Assembly (NCBI RefSeq): GCF_002631205.1
Contig: NZ_PDLO01000005.1
Span: 1 to 64,000 of the forward strand
Direction: 5' to 3'
Length of the DNA stretch: 64,000 bases
DNA from: Neolewinella marina
GTDB lineage: Bacteria; Bacteroidota; Bacteroidia; Chitinophagales; Saprospiraceae
Below, in pieces: positions 27,505 to 35,378 of this stretch (position 1 is the first letter of the stretch; every line of letters starts with the position of its first letter). The translations under genes were made by a program, and so were the position numbers. The notes beneath the pieces are model-generated. The model made no database searches. It was not told the DNA's origin and saw nothing but the letters and a program-made list of their open reading frames with translations.

Positions 27505-28410
27505 CTAGTAGCTCCAGAGGTCCTGCTCGTAGTTGAAGATCTCCTGCTTGATGCGCTCGGATTCGATCAGCTGCTCGCGGCCGCTGCGCTCGGGGCGGTC
27601 GATCCGCTCGTCGAGGACGTTGCTGGCCTTGGTGATGTAGCTGTTGAAGAAGCGGTATTCGAAGACGTCCTCCCAGCTGCGGTTGGCCGCGTCGTTGCCG
27701 TAGGCGAAGGCGCTTTCGTTGGCCAGCAGCTGGCGGGCTTCGGGGTAGTAGACCCAGAACATGGGCCGCTCGATGGTGCGGCTGTTCTCGGTGGTTTCCT
27801 GGATCATCGGGGCGATGCCGAGGATGCGCACCTTCATGGTGCTGCTCTCCTTGTCGAAGAACCACATTTCCTGGATGCGGTACCGCATTACGCTGGTGGG
27901 GTCGAAGAGGCGCTCCTCGTACACCTCCACCTGCTCGTAGGTGTTGGGGTCGGTGACCAGTACGGTATCGATACCGCCGGCCATCTGCTGCAGGGTCTGC
28001 TGGTCCATCAGCATGGAGAAGTTGTCTCCGCCAATGGGGTCAAACACCCGCAGATCGCCGTTCTGGGCGGCTTCCAGCAGGATGGTGATCAGGGGCCGCT
28101 GGGGGTTGATGAAGGGCAGGTTGATCTTTTCCTGGACGTCGATGACGCGCCAGATGCGCCGCTTCCACATGATGTCGGCCTCACGCAGGTTCTCGTAGGG
28201 CAGTACGCGGCGCTCGCGGATGGAGGTGCCGTCGACGATGTCGTTGAGGGGCGGTTTGAACTCTTCCCCTTGCATAAGGACATTGTCGTCACCGGCGCCG
28301 GGGAGCGTAAAGGTGCTGGGCTGCTGCTCGGGGTTATTGGGGGTCTGGGCGGAAGCCACGGCGGAAACCGCGACGAGGAGCAACAGAACCATCTTATAAG
28401 CTGCCTTCAT
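27505..28410 (-). CDS. gldN: Gliding motility / type IX secretion protein GldN
   Basis: ATG at 28410 gives M-K-A-A-Y-K and a clean signal peptide ending in A-S-A-Q; an in-frame start at 28440 would only extend it by ten residues. The 301-residue protein shows the GldN/PorN pattern: READIMWKRRIWRVIDVQEKIN, PLITILLEAAQNGDLRVF, RYRIQEMWFFDKESSTM and RILGIAP. GldN is a periplasmic protein that forms the ring with GldK at the outer membrane and is needed for type IX secretion. It lies downstream of gldM on the same strand, but a strong terminator-like hairpin sits between them. gldK is not in the window. Confidence 0.96.
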   Translation of the reverse strand: MKAAYKMVLLLLVAVSAVASAQTPNNPEQQPSTFTLPGAGDDNVLMQGEEFKPPLNDIVDGTSIRERRVLPYENLREADIMWKRRIWRVIDVQEKINLPFINPQRPLITILLEAAQNGDLRVFDPIGGDNFSMLMDQQTLQQMAGGIDTVLVTDPNTYEQVEVYEERLFDPTSVMRYRIQEMWFFDKESSTMKVRILGIAPMIQETTENSRTIERPMFWVYYPEARQLLANESAFAYGNDAANRSWEDVFEYRFFNSYITKASNVLDERIDRPERSGREQLIESERIKQEIFNYEQDLWSY

Positions 28411-28490
28411 GTGGGAGGAGGTAGTTTGAAAATTAATCATACTGACTTATGCACAACGTTGTTCGCCGGGGCTATGGTATGCCGTCTACC

Positions 28491-28529
28491 AAAAACGGGC
28501 CGGTAACAGCAAGAACTGCTACCGGCCCG
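28491..28529 (-). terminator. Terminator-like hairpin between gldM and gldN
   Basis: CGGGCCGGTA (28496-28505) pairs with TACCGGCCCG (28520-28529), with a further CAG/CTG inner stem, and the A run 28491-28495 becomes a T run on the minus strand. It starts 32 bp past the gldM stop and ends about 80 bp before the gldN ATG, so it may set the GldM:GldN ratio or split the operon. Confidence 0.75.
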
Positions 28530-28560
28530 CCGGGGTTGGTCGGCCAGGGGCCGAAAGGGG

Positions 28561-30228
28561 TTACCGGATCGTGAACGACATGGTACCGAGGTCGCGGGGA
28601 GCGCTGTCGCCCGGGCACTTGGCCTTGATGTTCTTGAACAGGTAGTTGTCTCCGGGCTTGGCACGGCCTACGAGGGCGGCGGCCTGTCCGGCAAAGGCTC
28701 CTCCGGGGTTGGAGGCTACCAGGGCGTCTTCCCGGGCGGGAACGTACAGCATCTGGAAGCCGGCAATCTCACAGCGGGCGTCAAAGTCGAAGTTCTTCAG
28801 CTCCGCGAAGAGGCCCCGCTGGGCCCGGAAGGTAGAGTTGGCAATGTCGCCACCCTGCTCGCCACCCATGGTGGGTACCGGATCGGGGATGGGCTTGACG
28901 CGGAAGGGGAAGGTACCCAGCGTCTGGCCGTTGGCGGTTACCGTTACGTTGGTCGTACCGTTGCCGGTGGGGCGTACCCCGCGGACCACGTAGCTGTTGC
29001 CCGATCCGGTGCCGGTGATGGCGTCGCCGAAGCTCACGCGGACGTCGTTGGAGGCCACGCCGGCGGCGGCTACGGTGAGGGGGTTATCTACGCCCATGTA
29101 GAAGACGTTCATCTTGTCGGCGGATACCGCTACGGAGCGGGTACCGATCTCGTAGGTGAACTCACCGTCCTGCTCCACGACCTCACCAGTGAGGGGGTTC
29201 TTGACGGCTACGTAGGTACGGATGGTCTTGGGACCGGGGGCGCCACTGGCCACCAGGCTGAAGTCGGCCGTACCGTCGGCCTTGATCGGCAGGTTCTGGC
29301 CGTTCACCCGCAGGGTGATGTTCTCGGGCTGGAGGGAGCTGGAGTAGCTGCCTACGGACACCTTGGCGTTCAGGCGCTCACCGCCGATGACGTAGCTCTT
29401 GTCGGCCTGGAAGACGGGGAAGAACTTGTCGAAGACGATCTGCTTGCCGCCGGCCATCTGCACGATGTCGTTGACGAGGTTGGCTTCGGACACCTTCAGG
29501 TCGGACTGGATCTGCGACATCAGGGGCAGTACCGCGGCCAGGGGCATGTGACCAAACTTGTGGTCGGCCCAACTTACCTTCTTGTTGTTGGAGGTGCGCC
29601 AGGTATCGTCGTCGATGCTGAAGGGCATATTCTCGGCCACGCTGGCGATGCGGGCCTGCCGCTGCGCCTCGTTGAGCTGCAGGGTCTCCCCGTGCTCGTT
29701 GAGCAGGTTGCTGTAGATATCGATCAGCCGCTGACGGGTTTCGATGATGCGCTGCTTCAGCTCTTCACCGGCACCGACGCCTTCCCGGATCTGCCCGTCG
29801 GGGCCCTGCACCAGCAGGCGGGTGGTCACGTCCTTGTTCTTCTTGCCCTTGGGGGCCAGGACGCCGTGGCTTTCGATGTAGTCGCCCTCGGTGGTGACTT
29901 CTCCGTCGTTGTTGCCGGAAACGTCGATGAGGGTGTCGCGCAGGTCGCCAACGTAGGTGTTGAAGGAAGCTACCTCCCGGCGGATGTCCTCGATGGCGGG
30001 TTGAAGCACCCGGTACTTGGCCTTCGATTCGTCCTTGAGGAGGTCGTTGAGGCTGGCGACGGTTTCTTCGATCTGTTCGTCTACGGTGGCGATACTGTTC
30101 TTGTTGCCCTGGTCGAGGGTCTGAAAGGCATCCATCACCTCAGCGGAGACGTTGAGGGCCAGCAGTGCCATCAATACCAAGTACATGATATTGATCATCA
30201 ACTGCCGGGGTTCCTTTGGAATTGACAT
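28561..30228 (-). CDS. gldM: Type IX secretion motor protein GldM
   Basis: The 555-residue protein has one membrane helix near the N-terminus (about residues 11-30, MINIMYLVLMALLALNVSAEVMDAF region) and a large periplasmic part made of four beta-rich domains, as known for GldM/PorM. The sequence N-terminal to the helix (M-S-I-P-K-E-P-R) and the start of the periplasmic helix bundle are typical. GldM forms with GldL the proton-driven motor that powers type IX secretion and gliding. It is 58 bp downstream of gldL on the same strand. Confidence 0.97.
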   Translation of the reverse strand: MSIPKEPRQLMINIMYLVLMALLALNVSAEVMDAFQTLDQGNKNSIATVDEQIEETVASLNDLLKDESKAKYRVLQPAIEDIRREVASFNTYVGDLRDTLIDVSGNNDGEVTTEGDYIESHGVLAPKGKKNKDVTTRLLVQGPDGQIREGVGAGEELKQRIIETRQRLIDIYSNLLNEHGETLQLNEAQRQARIASVAENMPFSIDDDTWRTSNNKKVSWADHKFGHMPLAAVLPLMSQIQSDLKVSEANLVNDIVQMAGGKQIVFDKFFPVFQADKSYVIGGERLNAKVSVGSYSSSLQPENITLRVNGQNLPIKADGTADFSLVASGAPGPKTIRTYVAVKNPLTGEVVEQDGEFTYEIGTRSVAVSADKMNVFYMGVDNPLTVAAAGVASNDVRVSFGDAITGTGSGNSYVVRGVRPTGNGTTNVTVTANGQTLGTFPFRVKPIPDPVPTMGGEQGGDIANSTFRAQRGLFAELKNFDFDARCEIAGFQMLYVPAREDALVASNPGGAFAGQAAALVGRAKPGDNYLFKNIKAKCPGDSAPRDLGTMSFTIR

Positions 30229-30286
30229 ACAATGTGTTGATTGGGACCGCCGAGGCGGGGGCGGTCAGGGGTTTAGAATGTTGGGA

Positions 30287-30904
30287 TTATACTTTGGCCG
30301 TCGGGGCGCGCATGGCACTGATCATGTTCCCGTACACATTGTTCAGGGTGGTCAGGTTGCCGTTGAGCTCCTGGAGGTTCTTCTTGTAGACCTTGGTCTC
30401 GTCGGAAGTAGCGGCCAGGTCGGCCATGGCCTCGTTCAGCTTGGCGTAAAAGTTACCCATCTGCTTGATCTGGGCGGAGGTACCGCTGAAGTCGGCGTCC
30501 TGCAGGGCCTTCAGGCTGCTCATGCTCTTCGACATGGTCTGCAGTTCCACCAGCATTCCACCGAGCTGCTCTTCCACGACTTCGCCGTTCAGGGCGGCCA
30601 CCTGGGGGGTGGTGGTGGTTACGGCACCGGGGGTGAGGGGCTGTACGTCGCCGTCGTAGCTCGACAGGCCGGGGTAGAGTTTGTCCCAGTAGTAGTCGGG
30701 GTCGGGCCCCAGGATTCCGATCAGGAGGAAGAGACCGGCTTCTACCCCTAGTCCCAGGGTCAGCAGGTCAATGGTTACGCCACCGATGGTAGGCATTTCC
30801 CAGGACTGGATTTTGTAAAGCGCTCCAAGCATGACGACGGCCGCGCCGACACCGATGATGAAGTTCTTGATGTACTTGAACGTGGGGGATTTAAAAAAGC
30901 CCAT
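30287..30904 (-). CDS. gldL: Type IX secretion motor protein GldL
   Basis: The 205-residue inner-membrane protein has two helices (about 14-33 and 41-62); the second contains Gly/Glu in LGVEAGLFLLIGILG, matching the conserved charged residue proposed to carry protons in GldL/PorL. A long coiled-coil-rich cytoplasmic C-terminus follows (LQTMSKSMSSLKALQDADF). The gene leads a gldL-gldM unit. In most Bacteroidota gldK precedes gldL; here the next gene upstream is msrA, 105 bp away, so gldK must be elsewhere. Confidence 0.96.
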   Translation of the reverse strand: MGFFKSPTFKYIKNFIIGVGAAVVMLGALYKIQSWEMPTIGGVTIDLLTLGLGVEAGLFLLIGILGPDPDYYWDKLYPGLSSYDGDVQPLTPGAVTTTTPQVAALNGEVVEEQLGGMLVELQTMSKSMSSLKALQDADFSGTSAQIKQMGNFYAKLNEAMADLAATSDETKVYKKNLQELNGNLTTLNNVYGNMISAMRAPTAKV

Positions 30905-31009
30905 AGGAGTAGTATGGATTAGGAATAACGGGAGAGAAAAGGGAGGCGAGCCGACTGCGGCAGCCGCACCAGTGTAATTAACGGGGTTTTAACAGCGTGA
31001 ACATAGCCC

Positions 31010-31510
31010 TTATTGCTTAGGCGTTAAAAAAAGGTACGGCCGGTCAGCCCGCAGCCGTTCGAGCTTCGGGGCGATGTACCGCCGGCAAAAGGGGCGCCCG
31101 GGATCACTGCGGTAATAGTCCCGGTATTCAGGGGCCGAAGCCCGGAAGCCGGCAAAGGGCAGCACCCGAGTCACCAGCGGCCGCTCGTACGTCCGGCCCA
31201 GTTCCCCGAGCACCATTGTACAGAGGTCAAACTGCGCGGTATTGAAGGAATACACCGCCGAACGGTACCGCCCCCGCAATCCGTGATCGCTGGTCGCGGC
31301 GTGGGTAGTCAGGTGTACCGCAAGCAGTTCCGCCAGGGCAATCCGCCCCGGATCGAAGTGGACAATCACCGCCTCCGAGAAGGCAGCGTGGGGCGGGCGG
31401 GAAGCGATCCACCCCTGTTCCACGCCCACCACGCCGGCCAGGGAGACGAAGACGCCCTCCGTACACCAGTGGCAGCCGCCACCCAGGCCAATGCGTTGTA
31501 GATCAGACAC
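31010..31510 (-). CDS. msrA: Peptide methionine sulfoxide reductase MsrA-like
   Basis: The 166-residue protein reduces methionine-S-sulfoxide in proteins. The nucleophile is Cys13 in GGGCHWCTEGVF; canonical MsrA has Gly-Cys-Phe-Trp, so Phe is replaced by His, a variant I have seen described by motif in this phylum but cannot check here. Other family marks are GVVGVEQGW, HATSDHG-like THAATSDHGLRGRYRSAVY and FRASAPEYRDYY. The second Cys16 could act in resolving. The start is GTG at 31510. It is 33 bp downstream of an unrecognised gene and may be cotranscribed with it. Confidence 0.85.
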   Translation of the reverse strand: MSDLQRIGLGGGCHWCTEGVFVSLAGVVGVEQGWIASRPPHAAFSEAVIVHFDPGRIALAELLAVHLTTHAATSDHGLRGRYRSAVYSFNTAQFDLCTMVLGELGRTYERPLVTRVLPFAGFRASAPEYRDYYRSDPGRPFCRRYIAPKLERLRADRPYLFLTPKQ

Positions 31511-31543
31511 CCCGGGTAAACACCCTCGGGGAAAGTATGGATG

Positions 31544-32281
31544 TCAGGCCACCGCCTTTTGCCGGCTCTTCCAGATGAGTCTTTTGCCCTCGCGTCGTAC
31601 GGCCGACGCCGACCGGCCAAACAGGATGGCCAGCCGCTCGGCGTCGTTGGTGTAGCACATGGCCTCGATGAGCAGGGCCCGCTCCTCCCCCATCCACGGC
31701 TCAAAGGCCCGGGGCAGCCGCTGCCGGGCGCGCTGGATGTACGCCGGCAGCTTTTCCGTGGCCTTGCGGAGCCCAAGGGCGGCGACTTCCGCGCCCAGTT
31801 CCTCGGCTTTCCCGGCTTCCAGCTTGTCAAAGGGGTCGGTGTCGAAGAAATCCTCCTCCTCCCAGCCGCTTTCTCCCGCCGCCCGCAGCTCGGTTGCCCG
31901 GACAGGTTCGGCTTCGGCCTGTTCCTGCAAGGCGGCCACGATGGCCCGCCGGGGAAACACTCCCCGGTATTTGCGGAAGGCGGGAAGACAACGGATACGG
32001 GGATCGACGATGCTCGCACTGCCGATGAGCACCTTGGAAAGCTGGGCCACCGTCGGCTCGTAGCCCAGGTCCCGCAGGTCGTCGCGGAGGCTGGCTACCT
32101 CGGCGGGGGTGATGACCGACGTCGCTGATTCCCGGTCGGCCAGGCTGCGCAGCATGTGCCCAAGCGCCCGGCGCACGTCCGGGTCGTAAAGGCAACTGCC
32201 ATTGGGAGCAGGAAGGTTGGTTCCGGGGTCCACCCCGCTGTACAGGGCGTGAAGGTGGGTAGTGAGTTCGGTTCTGTTCAT
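31544..32281 (-). CDS. Protein of unknown function with C-terminal SANT-like HTH
   Basis: The start M-N-R-T-E-L at 32281 is preferred; an in-frame ATG at 32320 would add 13 residues. The 245-residue protein is helical and acidic in the middle (W-E-E-E-D-F-F-D-T-D). The last 55 residues (WMGEERALLIEAMCYTND, then GRSASAVRREGKRL) resemble a SANT/Myb or sigma-like helix-turn-helix of the kind that reads ...GRSxSAVxRxxKRL. I do not recognise the N-terminal part, and no enzyme motif is visible. A DNA-related role is a guess from the C-terminus only. Confidence 0.65.
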   Translation of the reverse strand: MNRTELTTHLHALYSGVDPGTNLPAPNGSCLYDPDVRRALGHMLRSLADRESATSVITPAEVASLRDDLRDLGYEPTVAQLSKVLIGSASIVDPRIRCLPAFRKYRGVFPRRAIVAALQEQAEAEPVRATELRAAGESGWEEEDFFDTDPFDKLEAGKAEELGAEVAALGLRKATEKLPAYIQRARQRLPRAFEPWMGEERALLIEAMCYTNDAERLAILFGRSASAVRREGKRLIWKSRQKAVA

Positions 32282-32394
32282 GACGCAAGTGATTTGGGTT
32301 CGTCCCAAACTTGCCGCCATCCTTCCGGTATACTCGTCCTTTATCCGTTTACTTGCGATTATATGCGTTTAAAAACGGCTACGTTTGGTCTTGG

Positions 32395-32901
32395 TCAGGG
32401 TTTTATGGTGCCCTGCACCCCGTCGTCCATCGTTTTACCCACGACCACCGAGGCGGCCATCTTGGCGAAAGCGACCACCTTGCCGTGCTGGGTATCCCAG
32501 TAGTAGCCCTCCCGGGGCTTGAAGTGGATCAGGCTCAGGTTGGGGTCCAGCGGTCCTTCCTGGAACCACACCTTGGAGAGGGGCGACCATAGTTCTTCCG
32601 CTTTCTGCCGGTCGTAGAGGACCACGGCCTCCCCGAAGAGGCTGAGATACTCCTCGTTGTTCTGGCTGCTGTAGATCAACTGGGCGGCGGAGTCGCGCTG
32701 CAGGTCGGCGTTCCGGTCGCTGTCCTTGGCGCTGTAGAACCAGATCGAGCCATCCTCCTCCACCTGCTGGGTAGCCATGGGGGTACTGCTGAAGGGCTTT
32801 TCGCCCAGGTTGGTGCAGAACATGCAGGTCCGCACGTCACCGGTAATTTTCTTGATCTTCTCGATGGCCTCGCGGCTGAAGAGGTTTTCGGTCTTGCCCA
32901 T
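32395..32901 (-). CDS. Pyridoxamine 5'-phosphate oxidase-like FMN-binding general stress protein
   Basis: ATG at 32901 (M-G-K-T-E-N) gives 168 residues; an upstream reading-frame extension to 33021 is Arg/Pro-rich and not believable. The pattern RTCMFCTNLGEKPFSSTPM, then GSIWFYSAKDSDRNADLQRD and LIYSSQNNEEYLSLFGEA, matches general stress protein 26-type members of the split-barrel FMN-binding superfamily. These bind FMN or related cofactors; their exact reaction is usually unknown. The gene stands 82 bp from its upstream neighbour. Confidence 0.85.
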   Translation of the reverse strand: MGKTENLFSREAIEKIKKITGDVRTCMFCTNLGEKPFSSTPMATQQVEEDGSIWFYSAKDSDRNADLQRDSAAQLIYSSQNNEEYLSLFGEAVVLYDRQKAEELWSPLSKVWFQEGPLDPNLSLIHFKPREGYYWDTQHGKVVAFAKMAASVVVGKTMDDGVQGTIKP

Positions 32902-32983
32902 GGTGTCTTTTTGTAAGCCGAACGTAGGCGCCACAGCCGCGGTTCGGGCAACTTCTGCATCGGGGCGCGGCCGCGGGTGCCGG

Positions 32984-34009
32984 CTATTCGCCGAGAAATC
33001 CCTGCACCCGCGTCCGCGCATTGTTCCTCACGTTCAGCCAGAACAGGTTGTAGTCGGCCACGTGGTAATTGCGGGTGGTGAAGAGAACGTCGCCAAAGAA
33101 GCGGGGCCGGTTGGTAAAGAGGGCCGCGCCGCGGATTTCAGCTCCGACCAGATTGGGGATGGGGCCGGCATTGTAGTTATAGAGGACGCTGCCCTCGTTC
33201 AGGCTGGCCGGGGCTAGGCCCGCAGCGGTCGTCCACGTCAGCGGGTTCACCACCGCCACTTCCGGATCGTCCGTCCCGGGCGGGGGCTCGAAATCTTCCC
33301 GGTAGGTCCGCCAGCTCACGAAGCAGCCGGTCTGCTCCGGCGATGTACAGACGGGAATATCCGGGAACTCCGCCCGGCGAACGGGCATCCCTACCAGATA
33401 GGCCGCAACGAGCTGGTCGCGGAGGGGCCGGCCGACGAAGCGATCCGCCAGTAACCGAATCGCGTGCAGGGTGCCCTGGCTGTGGCCGGCGATGATGATG
33501 GGACGCCCCTGGTTGTAGTAGCGGAGGTAGTGATCGAAGGCGGCCAGTACATCTGCGTAGGCCGTGTCCAGGGCCTGCTGCTTGACTCCACTGCCCTCCC
33601 GGTAAAAGACCCCCAGGTGAGCCTGTCGGTAGCGGGGGGCATAGACCTTCGCCGCCCCGTTGAAGACGCTGGCCTGGTTCAGGATGGTGGACCCATCCAC
33701 CTTCCGGTTCAGGTCCTGGTCGGACAAGCTGGCGTTCCAGTAGCGGTTGTCCCGCCGGGTAGCGGTATAAATCGTGGGGTGGACAAAAAAGACATCCGCC
33801 CGGGCGGTGGACTGCGCATCGCGGAGGCTGTCGCCGGGAGTGCGATCGGCAAAATCATCGGTAAAGGGCAGGGCCGCCCAGTGTTGGGTGAGCCGGTAAT
33901 CGGGAGGGGGAGGAACGGTAAATTCACCCGCCCGGGGCAAAGCGGGTTGGGAGGCACAGGCGGAGAGTAAAAACAGCAGACCGCCCAGTGCCAGGCCGAT
34001 CGTCCTTAT
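32984..34009 (-). CDS. DUF3089-type alpha/beta-hydrolase lipoprotein, probable ATA start
   Basis: The 341-residue reading starts at the ATA codon 34009-34007 and gives an ideal lipoprotein signal (I-R-T-I-G-L-A-L then LLFLLSAC, Cys18). No ATG, GTG or TTG lies in frame between this point and TTG 34108 or GTG 34135, which would add 33-42 hydrophilic residues ahead of the signal. The mature part has RADVFFVHPTIY, the nucleophile elbow GHSQG and NPLTW, as in DUF3089 hydrolase-fold proteins of unknown substrate. The ATA overlaps the stop of a 24-codon ORF in the form ATAA, as ATGA would in a coupled pair, so the start looks like a one-base change from ATG. Confidence 0.75.
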   Translation of the reverse strand: MRTIGLALGGLLFLLSACASQPALPRAGEFTVPPPPDYRLTQHWAALPFTDDFADRTPGDSLRDAQSTARADVFFVHPTIYTATRRDNRYWNASLSDQDLNRKVDGSTILNQASVFNGAAKVYAPRYRQAHLGVFYREGSGVKQQALDTAYADVLAAFDHYLRYYNQGRPIIIAGHSQGTLHAIRLLADRFVGRPLRDQLVAAYLVGMPVRRAEFPDIPVCTSPEQTGCFVSWRTYREDFEPPPGTDDPEVAVVNPLTWTTAAGLAPASLNEGSVLYNYNAGPIPNLVGAEIRGAALFTNRPRFFGDVLFTTRNYHVADYNLFWLNVRNNARTRVQGFLGE

Positions 34010-34080
34010 TGACTTACGTGGCTGCCCTGCGACAGGTAGACGCCAATAAGCGCCAGAATTGCCAGGAGAAAAATGGTCAT
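34006..34080 (-). CDS. Small single-helix membrane peptide (24 residues)
   Basis: ATG at 34080 opens a 24-codon ORF (M-T-I-F-L-L-A-I-L-A-L-I-G-V-Y) that ends at TAA 34008-34006. The first 16 residues could form one membrane helix. It lies between kynU and the lipoprotein and overlaps the lipoprotein start, so it could be a coupling leader or a real micropeptide. I do not recognise it. Its existence rests on position and hydrophobicity alone. Confidence 0.45.
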   Translation of the reverse strand: MTIFLLAILALIGVYLSQGSHVSQ

Positions 34081-34134
34081 GGTTTGATTGGGATAGTTGT
34101 TGGTACAACCCTGAATTTTTACCAGAAGTTTGCA

Positions 34135-35373
34135 CTACGACCGAATTGGGTGGAGGGCCCGTTCCAGCAGCTCGGGCACCCGGGCTACTTCCTCCGCGGT
34201 GTTGTAGAGGGGGGCGGGGGCCAGGCGGAGTACACCACCGGCGCTGCCCTCGAGATTGTCCTGACGGTAATCACAGATCAGGCCGAGGGCCGACAGCTCC
34301 CGCTCCAGGTCGGGGCGGTGTCCGGGTACGTAGACGGATACCTGGGCGCCGCGCTGCTCCGGGTCGCTGCCGGTCAGCAGCTTCACGCCGGACAGCGCCT
34401 GCAGTTCGGCGTACAGGCGGGCGGTCAGTTCCCGGCTCCGGGCCCTGAGGGCCTCCATCCCGCCGGCGCGGGCGAAGAGGGGCAGGCTGGCCAGCAGGGG
34501 CGCCAGCCCGAGGACGGGGGCGGTCGACAACTGCCAGCCCGCGGCTCCGGAAGCGGGGTGGAATTCCGGCTTCATCAGGAAGCGGTCGCTCTCCCGGTGC
34601 CCCCACCAACCGGCGAAGCGGGGCAGGTCGGGGCGGTCGGCGTAGCGCTCGTGGACGAAGAGGCCACCGGGGGCTCCGGGCCCGCCGTTGAGGTATTTAT
34701 AATTGCACCAAACGGCGAAGTCGCAGTCCCAGTCGTGGAGGGAAAGGGGCACGTTCCCGGCGGCGTGAGCCAGGTCGAAGCCCACGGTGGCCCCTACCCC
34801 GCGGCCGGCGGCGGCGATGGCGGGCAGGTCGAAGAATTGTCCGGTGTAGTACTGGATGCCGCTCCACAGCACGAGGGCCAGTTCGTCGCCGGCGGACTCG
34901 ATGGCGGCCACGATCTCCGCGGTATCGATGGTCGTCTGCCCGGGGCGGGGGCCCACCTCGATCAGGTCGTGTTCGGGGTCCAGCCCGTGGTAGCGCAGCT
35001 GGGAGTGTACGGCATGCTGGTCGCTGGGGAAGGCACCGCGCTCCATGATGATCTTGCGCCGCTGGCCCTGGGGGCGGAAGAAGGTCACCATCATCAGGTG
35101 GAGGTTCACCGTCAGGGCATTGGCGGCCACCACCTCATCCGGGCGGGCGCCGACGATGGCGGCAAGCCCCTCCTGCAGGCGGCGGTGGTAGCCCAGCCAG
35201 CCGCCTTCGGGGCCGCCCCACCAGCCTTCCACGCCGCGGTCGCGCCAGCTGTCGAGTTCCCGTTGCAGAAAGTCCGCCGCCGCCCGGGGCTGGAGGCCGA
35301 GGCTGTTGCCGCAGAAGTAGAGGTGGGGGTGGCCGTCGGGGCCTTCGGGGATGTGAAACTCGTGACGTAGCAT
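34135..35373 (-). CDS. kynU: Kynureninase
   Basis: The 412-residue PLP enzyme cleaves kynurenine to anthranilate and alanine in tryptophan breakdown. It shows LYFCGNSLGLQP near the start, RKIIMERGAFPSDQ, the cofactor-binding GATVGFDLAHAAGNVPL and the Schiff-base lysine in CNYKYLNGGPGAPGGLFVHE near residue 230. Length is normal. The start is five bp beyond the stop of the FAD oxidoreductase gene, so the two are in one operon; no other kynurenine pathway gene was seen in the window. Confidence 0.97.
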   Translation of the reverse strand: MLRHEFHIPEGPDGHPHLYFCGNSLGLQPRAAADFLQRELDSWRDRGVEGWWGGPEGGWLGYHRRLQEGLAAIVGARPDEVVAANALTVNLHLMMVTFFRPQGQRRKIIMERGAFPSDQHAVHSQLRYHGLDPEHDLIEVGPRPGQTTIDTAEIVAAIESAGDELALVLWSGIQYYTGQFFDLPAIAAAGRGVGATVGFDLAHAAGNVPLSLHDWDCDFAVWCNYKYLNGGPGAPGGLFVHERYADRPDLPRFAGWWGHRESDRFLMKPEFHPASGAAGWQLSTAPVLGLAPLLASLPLFARAGGMEALRARSRELTARLYAELQALSGVKLLTGSDPEQRGAQVSVYVPGHRPDLERELSALGLICDYRQDNLEGSAGGVLRLAPAPLYNTAEEVARVPELLERALHPIRS

Positions 35374-35378
35374 GGCAA

